A stretch of 64,000 nt of DNA from Tillandsia leiboldiana (GCA_029204045.2 CM055063.1:35807562-35871561); one strand, 5' to 3'. Positions 44,331 to 55,180 are shown, counted from the stretch's first letter. Notes: generated from the sequence alone by a model not told the origin. A program made the numbers and translations.

Positions 44331-47300
44331 TGTCACGCCCCGGGTGTAAACCAGAACCCGGGCTCGTCTACAGATCCGCCGTATACACGGGATTTCCCGT
44401 GTATACGAAGCGCTGGTAACCTGCTCAAACATATATGATATAATAAAGGAGCATAAACAGAGCTAAACTAGAACTAATACATCTCAGATAAAGCTGGAAA
44501 GTAGAAGTGCAGAAGTAAACTCTCAATAATACAAATATCTCTCCCAGCTCACTAATCAAATACAACCAGCTGGCCAAAGCCAGACCCAAAAGAAATGAAA
44601 AGTAGAGTATCTGAGAGTATCGGGGTACATCTAGTAACTGAACTGGTGCCTGGGTAGACCGCTATCTAGTCCGCGATCCTCTTACCTCGATCCGCTGAGG
44701 AGGGGCCCGCAACTGCCGCAGACGACTCTGCAAAACAAAGGGGAAGAGAAAAAGAAAACAGTGGGGAGTGAGAACTACTATAGAACAGTAGCCTCCTCCT
44801 AGTGGGTAAACCTCTACTCAGACATGCCCACTAGGACTATAAGAGGCGGAGAATAAAACAAAGGTGGTAAGATGTGAATAAGACTGCGGATGATGAATAG
44901 AGCTACCACTACATGCCTCTAAGGTGCCAGCTAAAAGTATAGCTAAATGGATGTATCAGAATGTAAATGCCTGCCTGTCTAAACCCAATCGATACACCAG
45001 TAAGCACTGGTACTGCCTGCTCTGCCTGCCAAATCGGGTATGCCAGCCTACGCATAACACCGATAGGGGATGAGAGTCGCGAAGACTCGAGATCTATAAA
45101 CCGCACACTCCGGAGTTGTACTCGAGGGGAGCGACCCACACGAGTCAAGTGCCTCAATAACAAGTATCAAAGTCAGCAGGACTGGATCACGACACTGATC
45201 TAAGTGGAAAGCCCATCCACTAAAAGAAGCCCAAAACCTGTCCCCAAATCTGATGCAATAACCACTGTCCGGTCAACCGCCAAAAATCCGCGGTTGCCGC
45301 AATGCCCTGCCCTCACAGCCTGCCTGTCCCAAATCCCACAACTGTCTGACTACACTATCCCAGCCCCTGCTCGAACCCGAGCGCACTATCCCCTAAATCT
45401 AGACAAAAGGAGAGAAAATAAAAGCATGGTTTCTCCTAAGTCAGTTCCAGCATAATAGTGTAGCAGAAAAGGGTGGCCTAGCTAGATGTCCATACAAGCA
45501 TGCAAAGTCCTTTATTAAAACATGATTCCAGTATTTTGGTTCTCACAAAGTAGAGGTATGCTGTTCAAATAAACTTCCATTTTACTAAGTTACCCCAAAT
45601 CAGTTTATGTGTATGTATAAGAGGTTCCCACATGTATAAGCAACATAATCCATTTAGCAAGACCCTTCCCGTGATTTCCGGCGACATATTATTTACAAGA
45701 GTTAATCATTGATTAATACTTAGTCCTTTTGAAGATGCAAGTCCTAACAATAAGCCCAATTCTCAATTAGCATGCAATAATCGCTTTTATCGGTTCTTTT
45801 AGCAATATAACATGGTAGCAACTCAAATAGGCCTAGTGGGGATGTTACAAGTAAGAGTGTTAACAACGGTACCCACCTCGAGCGCTAATTCCGGTCCCCG
45901 GAAGCAAAGTCCACGCCCGATCCGAAAATCCCCCACAACACTACGCTACAACCCCAAAGAACACATGCAATTAATATTCCAAGTTTCAAACCAAAATCTG
46001 TCCCAAAATATCCGTTTAATAGTTTAGCCATTTTCACCTGCGGTAAGTACTCGAGAAATTCCCAGAAAAATACTATCGCGATCCTCGCGACGAACCGGTC
46101 GAAACGAGTACCTGCACGTTCACCCACGAGTTTTCTATGCTGAGAACCAAATTCGACAAGAGAACCATCCCGAAGCAAGTCGATCGCAAAAACTGAATCT
46201 GAAAGTACTGTAAACAGAGGCTTCTCACCTTCGGGAAAAATTCAGGAAATTCCAAGAAAATTTGGGGAGATTCCTCGTGATGTGTAGATGCAAAACGCCT
46301 TCTGAATCGCCCCAATCCGAGGTCTGTGCGCGAAGATATCACCGAAACAACACAGCGCTGTCCAAATTCCCACCCCAGAAAGTGAGGTCACAGGATGATC
46401 CGAAAAACCCATGAAAAGCTCGGAATGGGAAAAACCAGTAAACACAGAAAACGTAGCCCTACCTGTCTTGAAGACGATGGCGCAAGAATCGCTGAAAAAT
46501 ACTGCCGGGGTAGCTCGGGAGAGTCCGTGCACTGAAATGCGACGAAGGGAATCACAAGGGAACGAGCGTCGCGCCGCGCCGTAAAATCCAAACCTCGGAG
46601 TGCGTGCCACCACAAATCTTGGAAATCCTCCAGAAGATGTAGAACTCGAAGGGGAACAACTTTACTAAGGACACCTTGGTGAGAGGAGGCTCGGAAATGG
46701 TGGAAAAAGTGAGAAGAAAGGAGCTCGGGCTGTTTAAATAGGCCTCCCAAACAATTAGAAAAAATACCATCCGGGTCCCAACTTTCGGGCGCCCGGAAGT
46801 TTCCGGGCGCGCACAGTGCGGCCCGGCCCAAGACTTTCGGGCGCGCACAGTGCGGCCCGGCCCATGGCGCGCCGTCGGACGGGATCCGCGGTCCGTCCGA
46901 CCCGCCTCAGAGCCCGCCACGTGTCGCCCGAACAGGCGACAGCCAAAACCTCCACTCCTGCTGCGCCGCGTGGCCAACCCCGGGAGTCGACACGTGTCCC
47001 CGGTCAACAGTACCGTTGCGCCTGCGTGCCTGCCCGCACCAGCTGCCCCTCCTGCCCGCACAGTTGACCAGCCAATAGGGAACGCCACGTGTCCCTGCCA
47101 CTGACCGCTGCACCCGGTGCACGAGCCGCCGAAAGCCGAACCAATGGTACCCTGCCACGTGTCCACCCCGGTGCACCGTGAACCAATACCCAACCATCAT
47201 GCTCCGTAGACCGGGAGCTGTGAGCCGGCCTATGGGGTGATGCCACGTGTCCCCGCCTTGGTGCACGACGGCCGTGTGGACCGCGCGCCTGCCCGCGCGC

Positions 47301-47774
47301 CCGCGCGCTGCCCGCGCCCTGTGCCGCCGCCGTTCCGCCTGCCCGAGGCCGCGCCGCCGCCCGCCGACGCTGCCCGCCGCCGCCGCCGCCGCCGGCGATC
47401 GCCGGAGTTACTGTTCCGGCCGTGAACACCCGAAGCTCAGAAAAATCAAGCAGATAGTCCATCTTGACCGTTTTCGCGCGCTGAATCCGAATTTGACGTC
47501 CGCTTTGCCAAATTCCCACTCTGAAAATTGCCAAATGCCCCTGGAAAGGTATTCTTGGTCCAAATTTCGCGCCGAGCCCAATCTTAATATCCGTTTCGCG
47601 CGAAAACACTTCCAGAGACCCGACAGAGTCAACCGATCACCCATGTGATCCATTTGAGCCTGGAGTCCAACACTTGTGTCCAATTGTGCCCTAAACACCT
47701 CCGGCACACTGCGTAGGCCTCCGATGGCCACCCCAACGCACTGCAATAGCTCTGCAGAGATCCAGGTCATCACA
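44331..47774 (-). repeat. 3' LTR of Tekay-like element (full length)
   Basis: Ends TGT/ACA. On the minus strand it holds a GC-rich U3 (47240-47400), a TTTAAATA TATA-like box at 46740-46733 and about 2.4 kb R-U5. The 44757-44815 block (GAGAACTACTATAG...CCTAGTGGGTAAACC) is the conserved LTR block seen in all LTRs of this group here. Confidence 0.88.
46733..46740 (-). promoter_or_regulatory. Putative TATA box of Tekay-like LTR
   Basis: Minus-strand TATTTAAA between a GC-rich U3 and an AG-rich leader. Position matches the other LTRs. Confidence 0.4.
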
Positions 47775-47787
47775 TCCTCCCCCACTA
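47775..47787 (-). promoter_or_regulatory. Polypurine tract of Tekay-like element
   Basis: Minus strand TAGTGGGGGAGGA directly precedes the 3' LTR start TGTGATGACC; primes plus-strand DNA synthesis. Confidence 0.8.
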
Positions 47788-47822
47788 AACGAAAGTTTCG
47801 TCCTCGAAACTAGAGTCATACC

Positions 47823-50800
47823 TCAAGCCGGGGCCTCGAACAAGTGGGGGTAGGCATCCCTCAACGCTGACTCCAGCTCCCAAGTAGCCTCGCGGTCGCC
47901 CTGGTTGCTCCACAGAACCTTCACATAAGGAATGGCCCGGCTGCATAGCTCTCTAACCTCACGGTCCAAAATCCGCAACGGTCGCTCGACATAACTCAAG
48001 TCCTCAGCAATCTCCAGTGGGGCGAAATCAATGATATGCGACGGGTCATAAACATATCTCCTCAGGGTGGATACATGAAACACATCGTGAACACCAGCCA
48101 ATCTGGGAGGGAGTGCAAGCCGGTAGGCAACTGGCCCTATGCGCTCCAATACCTCAAAAGGTCCAATATAACGAGGGCTCAGTTTTCCACGAATCCCAAA
48201 TCTCCGAATCCCCTTCGAATGTGAGACCTTCAAAAAGACATGATCGCCCACCTGAAACTCTAAGTCCCGCCGTCGGGTATCAGCATAACTCCTCTGTCGG
48301 CTCTGAGCAGTCTCAAGATGTCGTCGAATCAGTCTGACCTTCTCCTCTGCCTCCAATAGTAGATCAGGACCCAAGGTCTTTTTCTCGCCCACATCACTCC
48401 AATATAGGGGTGACCGACACTTGCGCCCATACAACGCTTCAAACGGAGCCATCTGGATGCTCGCTTGATAGCTGTTGTTGTACGCAAACTCAACCAATCC
48501 CAGGTGTCGGTGCCACCCTCCCCCAAAATCCAGAACGCATGCTCGCAGCATATCCTCGAGTGTCTGAATGGTGCGCTCTGACTGTCCGTCCGTTTGTGGG
48601 TGGAATGCTGTGCTAAAGCGAAGCTGTGTCCCCAGGGCCGTCTGTAAACTCCTCCAGAAGCGCGAGACAAACCTCGAGTCTCTATCCGATACAATGGAAA
48701 TGGGTATCCCGTGCAATCTAACCACCTCAGCTAAGTACATCTGTGCCAGTCGCTCCAATGGCCAAGTCATCTGAACCCTTAGAAAGTGAGCGGATTTGGT
48801 GAGCCTATCCACGACCACCCATATCGCATCTGCTCCAGTCTGTGCTCTCGGCAATCCCGTGACAAAATCCATAGTGATATGATCCCACTTCCACTCAGGG
48901 ATTGGGAGACTCTGCAACTTGCCAGCAGGTACACGATGCTCAGCCTTTACTTGCTGACAAGTTAAGCAGTGCGCCACAAATCTGCCAATATCTCTTTTCA
49001 TATCGCTCCACCAAAACTGTGCCTTGAGGTCCTTATACATCTTAGTCCCACCCGGATGGATGGTATAAGGTGTATAATGAGCCTCCTGCAAGATCTGCTC
49101 TCGAATCTCTGAGTCCATAGGCACGCAAGCTCGGTCCCTGTACCGTAGTACTCCCGCAGCATCAACTGAAAAATCTCCTGTCTCGCCAGCCTGAATCTGC
49201 TCTCGAATCCTCATCAAATGGGGGTCCTCACTCTGTTTCTCTCGAATCCTGTCTAACAGAGTGGGCTGCACGACCAAGGACAACAGTCTAGCAGAAACCC
49301 CAGGGGACACCACCTCAAGCTCTAATCGCCTCATCTGCTCCAGTAATGGTGCCTGGTCGGTGATCATCAAGGATAGGCTCTGTACTGCCCTCCTGCTCAG
49401 GGCATCAGCAACCACGTTGGCCTTGCCAGGACGGTAGAGTATGTCCACATCATAGTCCTTTAACAGCTCCAACCATCTGCGTTGTCTCAAATTAAGTTCC
49501 TTCTGTGTGAACAGATATTTCAGGCTCTTGTGGTCGGTGTAAATCTCGCAGTGCTCCCCATACAGATAGTGGCGCCACAACTTCAGTGCAAAGATCACGA
49601 CAGCTAGCTCCAAGTCATGGGTAGGGTAATTCTTCTCATAATCCTTAAGTTGCCGTGAAGCATAAGCGATTACCTTACCGTCCTGCATCAGCACGCAACC
49701 AAGTCCACTGTACGATGCGTCACTATAGATCACATATCCTTTCCCCATAATAGGGAGGGAAAGGATAGGAGCTGACATCAATCTGCTCTTCAATTCCTCA
49801 AAGCTCCTCTGGCAATCCTCACTCCAGATAAACTTAATTCCTTTGCGCGTCAAACGAGTGAGGGGTGCGAAAAGTTTCGCAAAACCTTCCACAAACCGAC
49901 AGTAATATCCAGCCAAGCCCATAAAACTACGAACCTCTGCTACCGTCGTCGGTCGGGGCCAATCCCGGACTACCTCAATCTTTGCCGGGTCTACCGCCAC
50001 TCCTGCAGCTGAGATCACGTGGCCCAAAAAGGCAACCTTTCGAAGCCAAAACTCGCACTTAGATAGCTTGGCATACAACTTCTTCTCCCTCAGAAGTTGC
50101 AGCACAATCCTCAGGTGCTCCTCGTGCTCCACATCACTCCGAGAATAAACCAGGATGTCGTCAATGAACACTACCACGAACCGGTCCAAATAAGGTCGAA
50201 AGATCCTGTTCATCAAATCCATAAATGCGGCAGGGGCATTAGTCAATCCAAAAGGCATGATAGTGAACTCATAATGCCCATACCGAGTCCTGAATGCTGT
50301 CTTTGGAACGTCCTCGGCCTTCACCTTCAGTTGGTGGTAACCAGACTGTAAGTCGATCTTAGAGAAGACACAAGACCCTTGCAGCTGATCAAATAAGTCA
50401 TCGATGTGCGGCAAAGGGTACTTGTTCTTGATGGTCACTTTATTCAGCTCTCGATAATCCACACAAAGTCGAAGTGAACCATCCTTCTTCTTTACGAACA
50501 GCACCGGCGCTCCCCAAGGCGATACACTCGGCCTCGCGAAACCCTTGTCCAATAAGTCCTGAAGTTGCGCCTTCAACTCACGCAACTCCGCCGGTGCCAT
50601 TCGGTAAGGGGCTTTGGAGATTGGCGCAGTTCCTGGGACTACGTCAATCAAAAACTCAATCTCCCTATCCGGCGGCATACTAGTCAGCTCTGGTGGGAAA
50701 ACATCCGGGAACTCATGGACAATAGGAATATCCGCGAGTCCCGGTGCCGCCGCAGGCCCCTCAACCACACTGGCCAAAAAGGCCACGCATCCACTGCGCA

Positions 50801-51866
50801 TCATCTGCCTCGCACGAGAAGTCGAAACTATCGAGGCGAAGAAAGCACTCTGGCACCCTCTGTACACAACCACCTCCTGGCCCGGCTCGCTAAAAGTCAC
50901 CGTCCTCGCGGCACAGTCAATAGTCGCAAAATAGCGAGTCAGCCAGTCCATCCCAAGGGCTACATCAAAGTCTCGCAACTGGGTCAGGACCATCAGGTCC
51001 GCTGGCAAGATCCACGACTCGATCTGTACAGGGCAAGACCAACAACACTCCCCTACATGCAGAGTATGCTCCGGGATCTGTACCTCTAATGCACGTGGCA
51101 ACTGACCTAACTCTAGTCCATGGGATAATGCGAATGCTCTACTGATAAAAGAATGTGATGCACCGGTATCAAATAAAGTGTGAGCTCTACTGCCAGAAAG
51201 TAAAATGATACCTGCCACCACGTGGTCGGCTGCCAGGGAGTCCTCAACCTGGGCGGCATAGACCCGCCCGCTCTGTGCCGGTGGTCGGTAGTCTGCCGGG
51301 TGAGAAGAAGGGGCCCTGCTCGCTGGAGCATAGGACCGCTGCTGGGGTGCCGATGGGGCTGATGCTGAGGAAGGAGCCGGTGCTGGCGCATAGGGGCAAG
51401 TAGCTCGAACGTGGCCCGACTGTCCGCACCGGTAACAGCGGCCAAACCTCTGGTCACAAGTGTCAGAAGGATGCTGTCCCCGGCAGAAAATGCACCTGGC
51501 TGGGGTCTGGGGCTGCCTCCCCTGCTGCTGCTGCCCCTGCCGCTGAGGTCCCTGCTGCCGGGACTGTGACCTCTGCTGCTGTGAATGCTGCTGCTGTCGT
51601 GAGTGCTGCTGCTGCTGCTGCTGCTGTGGGGGCCTCTGGGATCCACCAGGCCCTCGCCGCTCCGAACGCTCGCGGCCTGAGAATTGAGGCGGGGGGGGGT
51701 CGGGGCGGCCTCCAGGAGCTGGCCTGTCCCCCATCATCCTGCGCTGGCCGCTTCCTGTCAGATCCCTGAGCGACCAGGCCTCCACGTTTGGCGACAACGT
51801 GGTCTCCTCTCTCGACCCACTGCGCATGCTCTGCCGCCTCCTCCAGGGTCTGTAGTCTCTGCGCAT
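47823..51866 (-). CDS. Tekay-like pol (zinc knuckles, protease, RT, RNase H, integrase, chromodomain)
   Basis: A 1347-codon open frame. Two zinc-binding motifs lie at about residues 125-137 (CIFCRGQHPSDTC) and 144-157 (CYRCGQSGHVRATC). The aspartic protease has LFDTGASHSF at about 231-240. The reverse transcriptase includes KIDLQSGYHQL and VFIDDILVYS. RNase H includes YSDASYSGLG. Integrase has the HPGGTKM...CLTCQQVK zinc region and core motifs MDFVTGLP and FHPQTDGQSERTIQ. The C-terminus (YVERPLRILDREVREL...VKVLWSN...ATWELES) is chromodomain-like. The first ~60 codons are a shadow of gag in another frame; the true protein continues from gag through a one-base shift at the G9 run 51691-51699. 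Otherwise it looks intact and encodes all enzymes for retrotransposition. Confidence 0.92.
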   Translation of the reverse strand: MRRDYRPWRRRQSMRSGSREETTLSPNVEAWSLRDLTGSGQRRMMGDRPAPGGRPDPPPPQFSGRERSERRGPGGSQRPPQQQQQQQHSRQQQHSQQQRSQSRQQGPQRQGQQQQGRQPQTPARCIFCRGQHPSDTCDQRFGRCYRCGQSGHVRATCPYAPAPAPSSASAPSAPQQRSYAPASRAPSSHPADYRPPAQSGRVYAAQVEDSLAADHVVAGIILLSGSRAHTLFDTGASHSFISRAFALSHGLELGQLPRALEVQIPEHTLHVGECCWSCPVQIESWILPADLMVLTQLRDFDVALGMDWLTRYFATIDCAARTVTFSEPGQEVVVYRGCQSAFFASIVSTSRARQMMRSGCVAFLASVVEGPAAAPGLADIPIVHEFPDVFPPELTSMPPDREIEFLIDVVPGTAPISKAPYRMAPAELRELKAQLQDLLDKGFARPSVSPWGAPVLFVKKKDGSLRLCVDYRELNKVTIKNKYPLPHIDDLFDQLQGSCVFSKIDLQSGYHQLKVKAEDVPKTAFRTRYGHYEFTIMPFGLTNAPAAFMDLMNRIFRPYLDRFVVVFIDDILVYSRSDVEHEEHLRIVLQLLREKKLYAKLSKCEFWLRKVAFLGHVISAAGVAVDPAKIEVVRDWPRPTTVAEVRSFMGLAGYYCRFVEGFAKLFAPLTRLTRKGIKFIWSEDCQRSFEELKSRLMSAPILSLPIMGKGYVIYSDASYSGLGCVLMQDGKVIAYASRQLKDYEKNYPTHDLELAVVIFALKLWRHYLYGEHCEIYTDHKSLKYLFTQKELNLRQRRWLELLKDYDVDILYRPGKANVVADALSRRAVQSLSLMITDQAPLLEQMRRLELEVVSPGVSARLLSLVVQPTLLDRIREKQSEDPHLMRIREQIQAGETGDFSVDAAGVLRYRDRACVPMDSEIREQILQEAHYTPYTIHPGGTKMYKDLKAQFWWSDMKRDIGRFVAHCLTCQQVKAEHRVPAGKLQSLPIPEWKWDHITMDFVTGLPRAQTGADAIWVVVDRLTKSAHFLRVQMTWPLERLAQMYLAEVVRLHGIPISIVSDRDSRFVSRFWRSLQTALGTQLRFSTAFHPQTDGQSERTIQTLEDMLRACVLDFGGGWHRHLGLVEFAYNNSYQASIQMAPFEALYGRKCRSPLYWSDVGEKKTLGPDLLLEAEEKVRLIRRHLETAQSRQRSYADTRRRDLEFQVGDHVFLKVSHSKGIRRFGIRGKLSPRYIGPFEVLERIGPVAYRLALPPRLAGVHDVFHVSTLRRYVYDPSHIIDFAPLEIAEDLSYVERPLRILDREVRELCSRAIPYVKVLWSNQGDREATWELESALRDAYPHLFEAPA

Positions 51867-52632
51867 GCACTAGAGTATAAATCTCCGGGCGCAGGCCCAA
51901 CTCGAAGAGCTCCACCTGATGTGGTCCGTCCCTAGCGACGTAGGGAACGCAGTTGAGCAGCCGCGAAAACTCCTGAAAGTAATCCCATGCCGACCGGTCG
52001 CCTTGCTGGAGATTCTTCAGATCATCCTCCATTTTTTTCTTTACGCTGGTAGAAAAGTACGTGTCCAGGACCATCATCTTGAACTCTGCCCAAGGTAGCT
52101 GCCGGGTGATCTGAAACTCCAGGGGCTCCACCCGACGCCACCACGTATCAGCATCCCCGTCCAGACAATGCACAGCCATGTGTACCCTATACTTCTGATC
52201 GATGAAGAAGTCTCGGAACAACTTCTCCATTGCTGAAAGCCAAGTCCCAACCTCCCAAGGGTGAGTGCTCCGCCCCGAAAACCTAGGCGGTCCCCGCTGA
52301 CAGAACCGGGTGAGTTTATCAGCGAACTCCTGCTCCTCCACGGGGGTCAATGGTCGGATCGCTCCCGGGGCCCCGCTGCTCGAGGATGGTGCCGCATGCA
52401 CAAGCGGTATAGTCGGTGGTACAACCGGTGGTACAGGGGCCTCAGCAGAAGTAGGGGGAGGGGCCCCAACCTGAGCAAGCAGCTGCTCGATCCTCTGCTC
52501 CTGCCGGCGGTGACCCTCCGCCAGCTGGGCCACCATGGCCCTCAACTCGGCAATCTCTGAAGGTCCGGACTGCTCCGGCCCCTCCGGGGGTGTGGGGGTA
52601 CCCCGGGTAGGAATCCGCCGCCTGGAAGGCAT
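51463..52632 (-). CDS. Tekay-like gag (5' part of gag-pol, frameshifted at its end)
   Basis: The start was chosen at the ATG 52632 (MPSRRRIPTRG), although the open frame extends 13 codons upstream. It has a leucine-rich N-terminal coiled segment (AELRAMVAQLAEGHRRQEQR) and a retrotransposon gag domain (FSGRSTHPWEVGTWLSAMEK; WAEFKMMVLDTYFS; DYFQEFSRLLNCVPY). The frame stays gag-like to about 51700 and then turns to alanine-rich shadow sequence until 51463. The zinc knuckles are in the next frame, so gag and pol were one ORF before a one-base change in the homopolymer at 51691-51699. Confidence 0.88.
   Translation of the reverse strand: MPSRRRIPTRGTPTPPEGPEQSGPSEIAELRAMVAQLAEGHRRQEQRIEQLLAQVGAPPPTSAEAPVPPVVPPTIPLVHAAPSSSSGAPGAIRPLTPVEEQEFADKLTRFCQRGPPRFSGRSTHPWEVGTWLSAMEKLFRDFFIDQKYRVHMAVHCLDGDADTWWRRVEPLEFQITRQLPWAEFKMMVLDTYFSTSVKKKMEDDLKNLQQGDRSAWDYFQEFSRLLNCVPYVARDGPHQVELFELGLRPEIYTLVHAQRLQTLEEAAEHAQWVERGDHVVAKRGGLVAQGSDRKRPAQDDGGQASSWRPPRPPPASILRPRAFGAARAWWIPEAPTAAAAAAALTTAAAFTAAEVTVPAAGTSAAGAAAAGEAAPDPSQVHFLPGTASF
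51691..51699 (-). other. Homopolymer frameshift site in gag-pol
   Basis: A run of nine G (C on the coding strand) lies where the proline-rich gag linker meets the pol frame. A one-base indel here fuses the two long ORFs. It may be a real mutation or a sequencing error. Confidence 0.65.
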
Positions 52633-52914
52633 CCTGCCACACAAGAAACCACAGATCAGTAACGAAACCACACTCGACCCAATCTAGCGAAAGTCAAAGG
52701 CATCCTCCTATTTCTGCAACCTTATGTTGTCTGCAGCCAACATAATAGTTCGCCAGAAATAGGACATGCCAATCCCTCTTCCCTCACTGGAAGAGTCAAA
52801 TAAACGCATGACCAAATTGCCGACTTTCGCGTAATGTCGCGTCACTCACGCCTTGCCTTCCTAGGGTCTGCCAAAAGCCTAGGATTTTCTAAGTCCCAAC
52901 TGACCTATCCCTAA

Positions 52915-52926
52915 GCTCTGATACCA
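52915..52926 (-). promoter_or_regulatory. Primer-binding site (initiator tRNA-Met) of Tekay-like element
   Basis: Minus strand TGGTATCAGAGC, the plant iMet-complementary site, lies eight bases inside the 5' LTR. Confidence 0.9.
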
Positions 52927-52934
52927 ACTTAATC

Positions 52935-54164
52935 TGTCATGCCCCGGGTGTAAACCAGAACCCGGGCTCGTCTACAGATCCGCCGTATACACGGGATTTC
53001 CCGTGTATACGAAGCGCTGGTAACCTGCTCAAACATAGATGATATAATAAAGGAGCATAAACAGAGCTAAACTAGAACTAATACATCTCAGATAAAGCTG
53101 GAAAGTAGAAGTGCAGAAGTAAACTCTCAATAATACAAATATATCTCCCAGCTCACTAATCAAATACAACCAGCTGGCCAAAGCCAGACCCAAAAGAAAT
53201 GAAAAGTAGAGTATCTGAGAGTATCGGGGTACATCTAGTAACTGAACTGGTGCCTGGGTAGACCGCTATCTAGTCCGCGATCCTCTTACCTCGATCCGCT
53301 GAGGAGGGGCCCGCAACTGCCGCAGACGACTCTGCAAAACAAAGGGGAAGAGAAAAAGAAAACAGTGGGGAGTGAGAACTACTATAGAACAGTAGCCTCC
53401 TCCTAGTGGGTAAACCTCTACTCAGACATGCCCACTAGGACTATAAGAGGCGGAGAATAAAACAAAGGTGGTAAGATGTGAATAAGACTGCGGATGATGA
53501 ATAGAGCTACCACTACATGCCTCTAAGGTGCCAGCTAAAAGTATAGCTAAATGGATGTATCAGAATGTAAATGCCTGCCTGTCTAAACCCAATCGATACA
53601 CCAGTAAGCACTGGTACTGCCTGCTCTGCCTGCCAAATCGGGTATGCCAGCCTACGCATAACACCGATAGGGGATGAGAGTCGCGAAGACTCGAGATCTA
53701 TAAACCGCACACTCCGGAGTTGCACTCGAGGGGAGCGACCCACACGAGTCAAGTGCCTCAATAACAAGTATCAAAGTCAGCAGGACTGGATCACGACACT
53801 GATCTAAGTGGAAAGCCCATCCACTAAAAGAAGCCCAAAACCTGTCCCCAAATCTGATGCAATAACCACTGTCCGGTCAACCGCCAAAAATCCGCGGTTG
53901 CCGCAATGCCCTGCCCTCACAGCCTGCCTGTCCCAAATCCCACAACTGTCTGACTACACTATCCCAGCCCCTGCTCGAACCCGAGCGCACTATCCCCTAA
54001 ATCTAGACAAAAGGAGAGAAAATAAAAGCATTGTTTCTCCTAAGTCAGTTCCAGCATAATAGTGTAGCAGAAAAGGGTGGCCTAGCTAGATGTCCATACA
54101 AGCATGCAAAGTCCTTTATTAAAACATGATTCCAGTATTTTGGTTCTCACAAAGTAGAGGTATG
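52935..54164 (-). repeat. 5' LTR of Tekay-like element, truncated by copia insertion
   Basis: Matches 44331-45560 base for base except for about five substitutions, then switches at 54165 to the copia LTR. The remaining ~2.2 kb of this LTR, including its promoter, would lie beyond the nested insertions. Confidence 0.9.
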
Positions 54165-54391
54165 TGTTACGGAATTTGAGTTGGCGTAATTTCGTGAAAG
54201 GTTCAAGTCTTGAAGATTGAAGGTGAAGAAGGTTGGATCATTTAACTCAATCTCAAGAAAGAAGAATTCAAAAGGATCAGGTATGTTTAACTAAATATTT
54301 TTGGTGATCCGAATACTTCTTGTAGTGTAGAAACACTTGGAAGAATTTTACATTGCATAAAAATCAAAAACTGGACATAGGACATGTTCAG

Positions 54392-54640
54392 GATCCGGAT
54401 CAGATTGTTCAATCCGGATCCCGAAGGTGGTTCGTTCATACACCAGTTCAATCCGGATCGTAGCTTCTCTTGATCCGGATCCCGAACATTGAGTTTACCA
54501 TTTTCCTTGAACGATCCGGATCAGGCTTCGCAATCCGGATCCCGAACGTTGATGTTTGGTGAACTGTATGAACGATCCGGATCCCGAACCTTCGTTTTTT
54601 TGGAATTGTCTGACTCGTTACGACGATCCGGATCACAGCT
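54392..54640. repeat. Array of ATCCGGATC palindromic motifs
   Basis: Eight copies spaced about 25-45 bp apart, mostly alternating CAATCCGGATCCCGAA and GATCCGGATCA contexts, lie upstream of the candidate TATA box (ttataaataga, 54720). They look like a U3 enhancer array (inference). Confidence 0.85.
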
Positions 54641-54719
54641 AATCCGATCCCGATCGCCGTCCGTAAAATTTCCAGAAATGGTAGGTTTTTGATTCTTATC
54701 TCCTTCCTAGGGTTTCTAA

Positions 54720-54730
54720 CTTATAAATAG
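54720..54730 (+). promoter_or_regulatory. Putative TATA box of copia LTR
   Basis: TTATAAATAGA follows the ATCCGGATC array and precedes the rest of the LTR. Confidence 0.5.
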
Positions 54731-55011
54731 ACCCTATGATTCTTTTTCTAGGGTTAAGGAAAATAGCCGTCATAATCAAATATCATTTTATACGACCTAA
54801 GATCCACATATAGAGAAGAAAGGAAATCATTAGATATTACTCTATGTTTCTTCATCTATATTGATTAGTTTGATTCTAGGTTTTCATACTCACATCTTGA
54901 GTTGAATCAAACTAATGAATACTTAGATGGTATTTCCTATCTATCTTTGATCTAAGTATTCGGCGGATCATCACCACCCAAAAACAATGATTTACCCCAA
55001 AATCGGCGCGT

Positions 55012-55180
55012 GGATTCGCGTGTCCTTGTGGATTCAAGGTTCAACCGCTCTCGTGGATTCAGAGCGAGGTACGTTCGATGATTCGAAGCGTACTACTGGG
55101 TGAAGACCGTGGATTCGGTCAGACGTCGTGGACTCGACGTTGGACGCCGTGGATTCGGCGTTGGACGCAGATCGTGGATT
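55012..55180. repeat. Array of GTGGATTC motifs in copia LTR
   Basis: Seven copies (one GTGGACTC), each followed by a short segment that partly mirrors what precedes the motif, such as tcgtggattcgaga and cgccgtggattcggcg. Located in the presumed transcribed leader. Confidence 0.8.

Larger units (their letters stand above)
44331..54164 (-). mobile_element. Tekay/Del-like Ty3/gypsy chromovirus, nearly complete
   Basis: The 3' LTR is 44331-47774 (3444 bp, TGTCACG...CATCACA), followed by the polypurine tract 47775-47787 and gag-pol 47823-52632 (minus). The tRNA-iMet primer-binding site is at 52915-52926. The 5' LTR runs from 52935 to 54164, where a copia element interrupts it after 1230 bp. Over those 1230 bp the LTRs have equal length and only about five substitutions that I could see (for example C to T at the CpG in TGTCACG), indicating a recent insertion. 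Domain order PR-RT-RH-IN plus a C-terminal chromodomain-like end places it among chromoviruses. Confidence 0.9.

Noticed and set aside
44909..45455. Small ORFs repeated identically at 53513-54059
   Set aside because: They occur in both LTR copies and are non-coding LTR sequence.
51566..51769. Alanine-rich plus-strand ORF
   Set aside because: Antisense of the glutamine-rich repeat in Tekay-like gag-pol.
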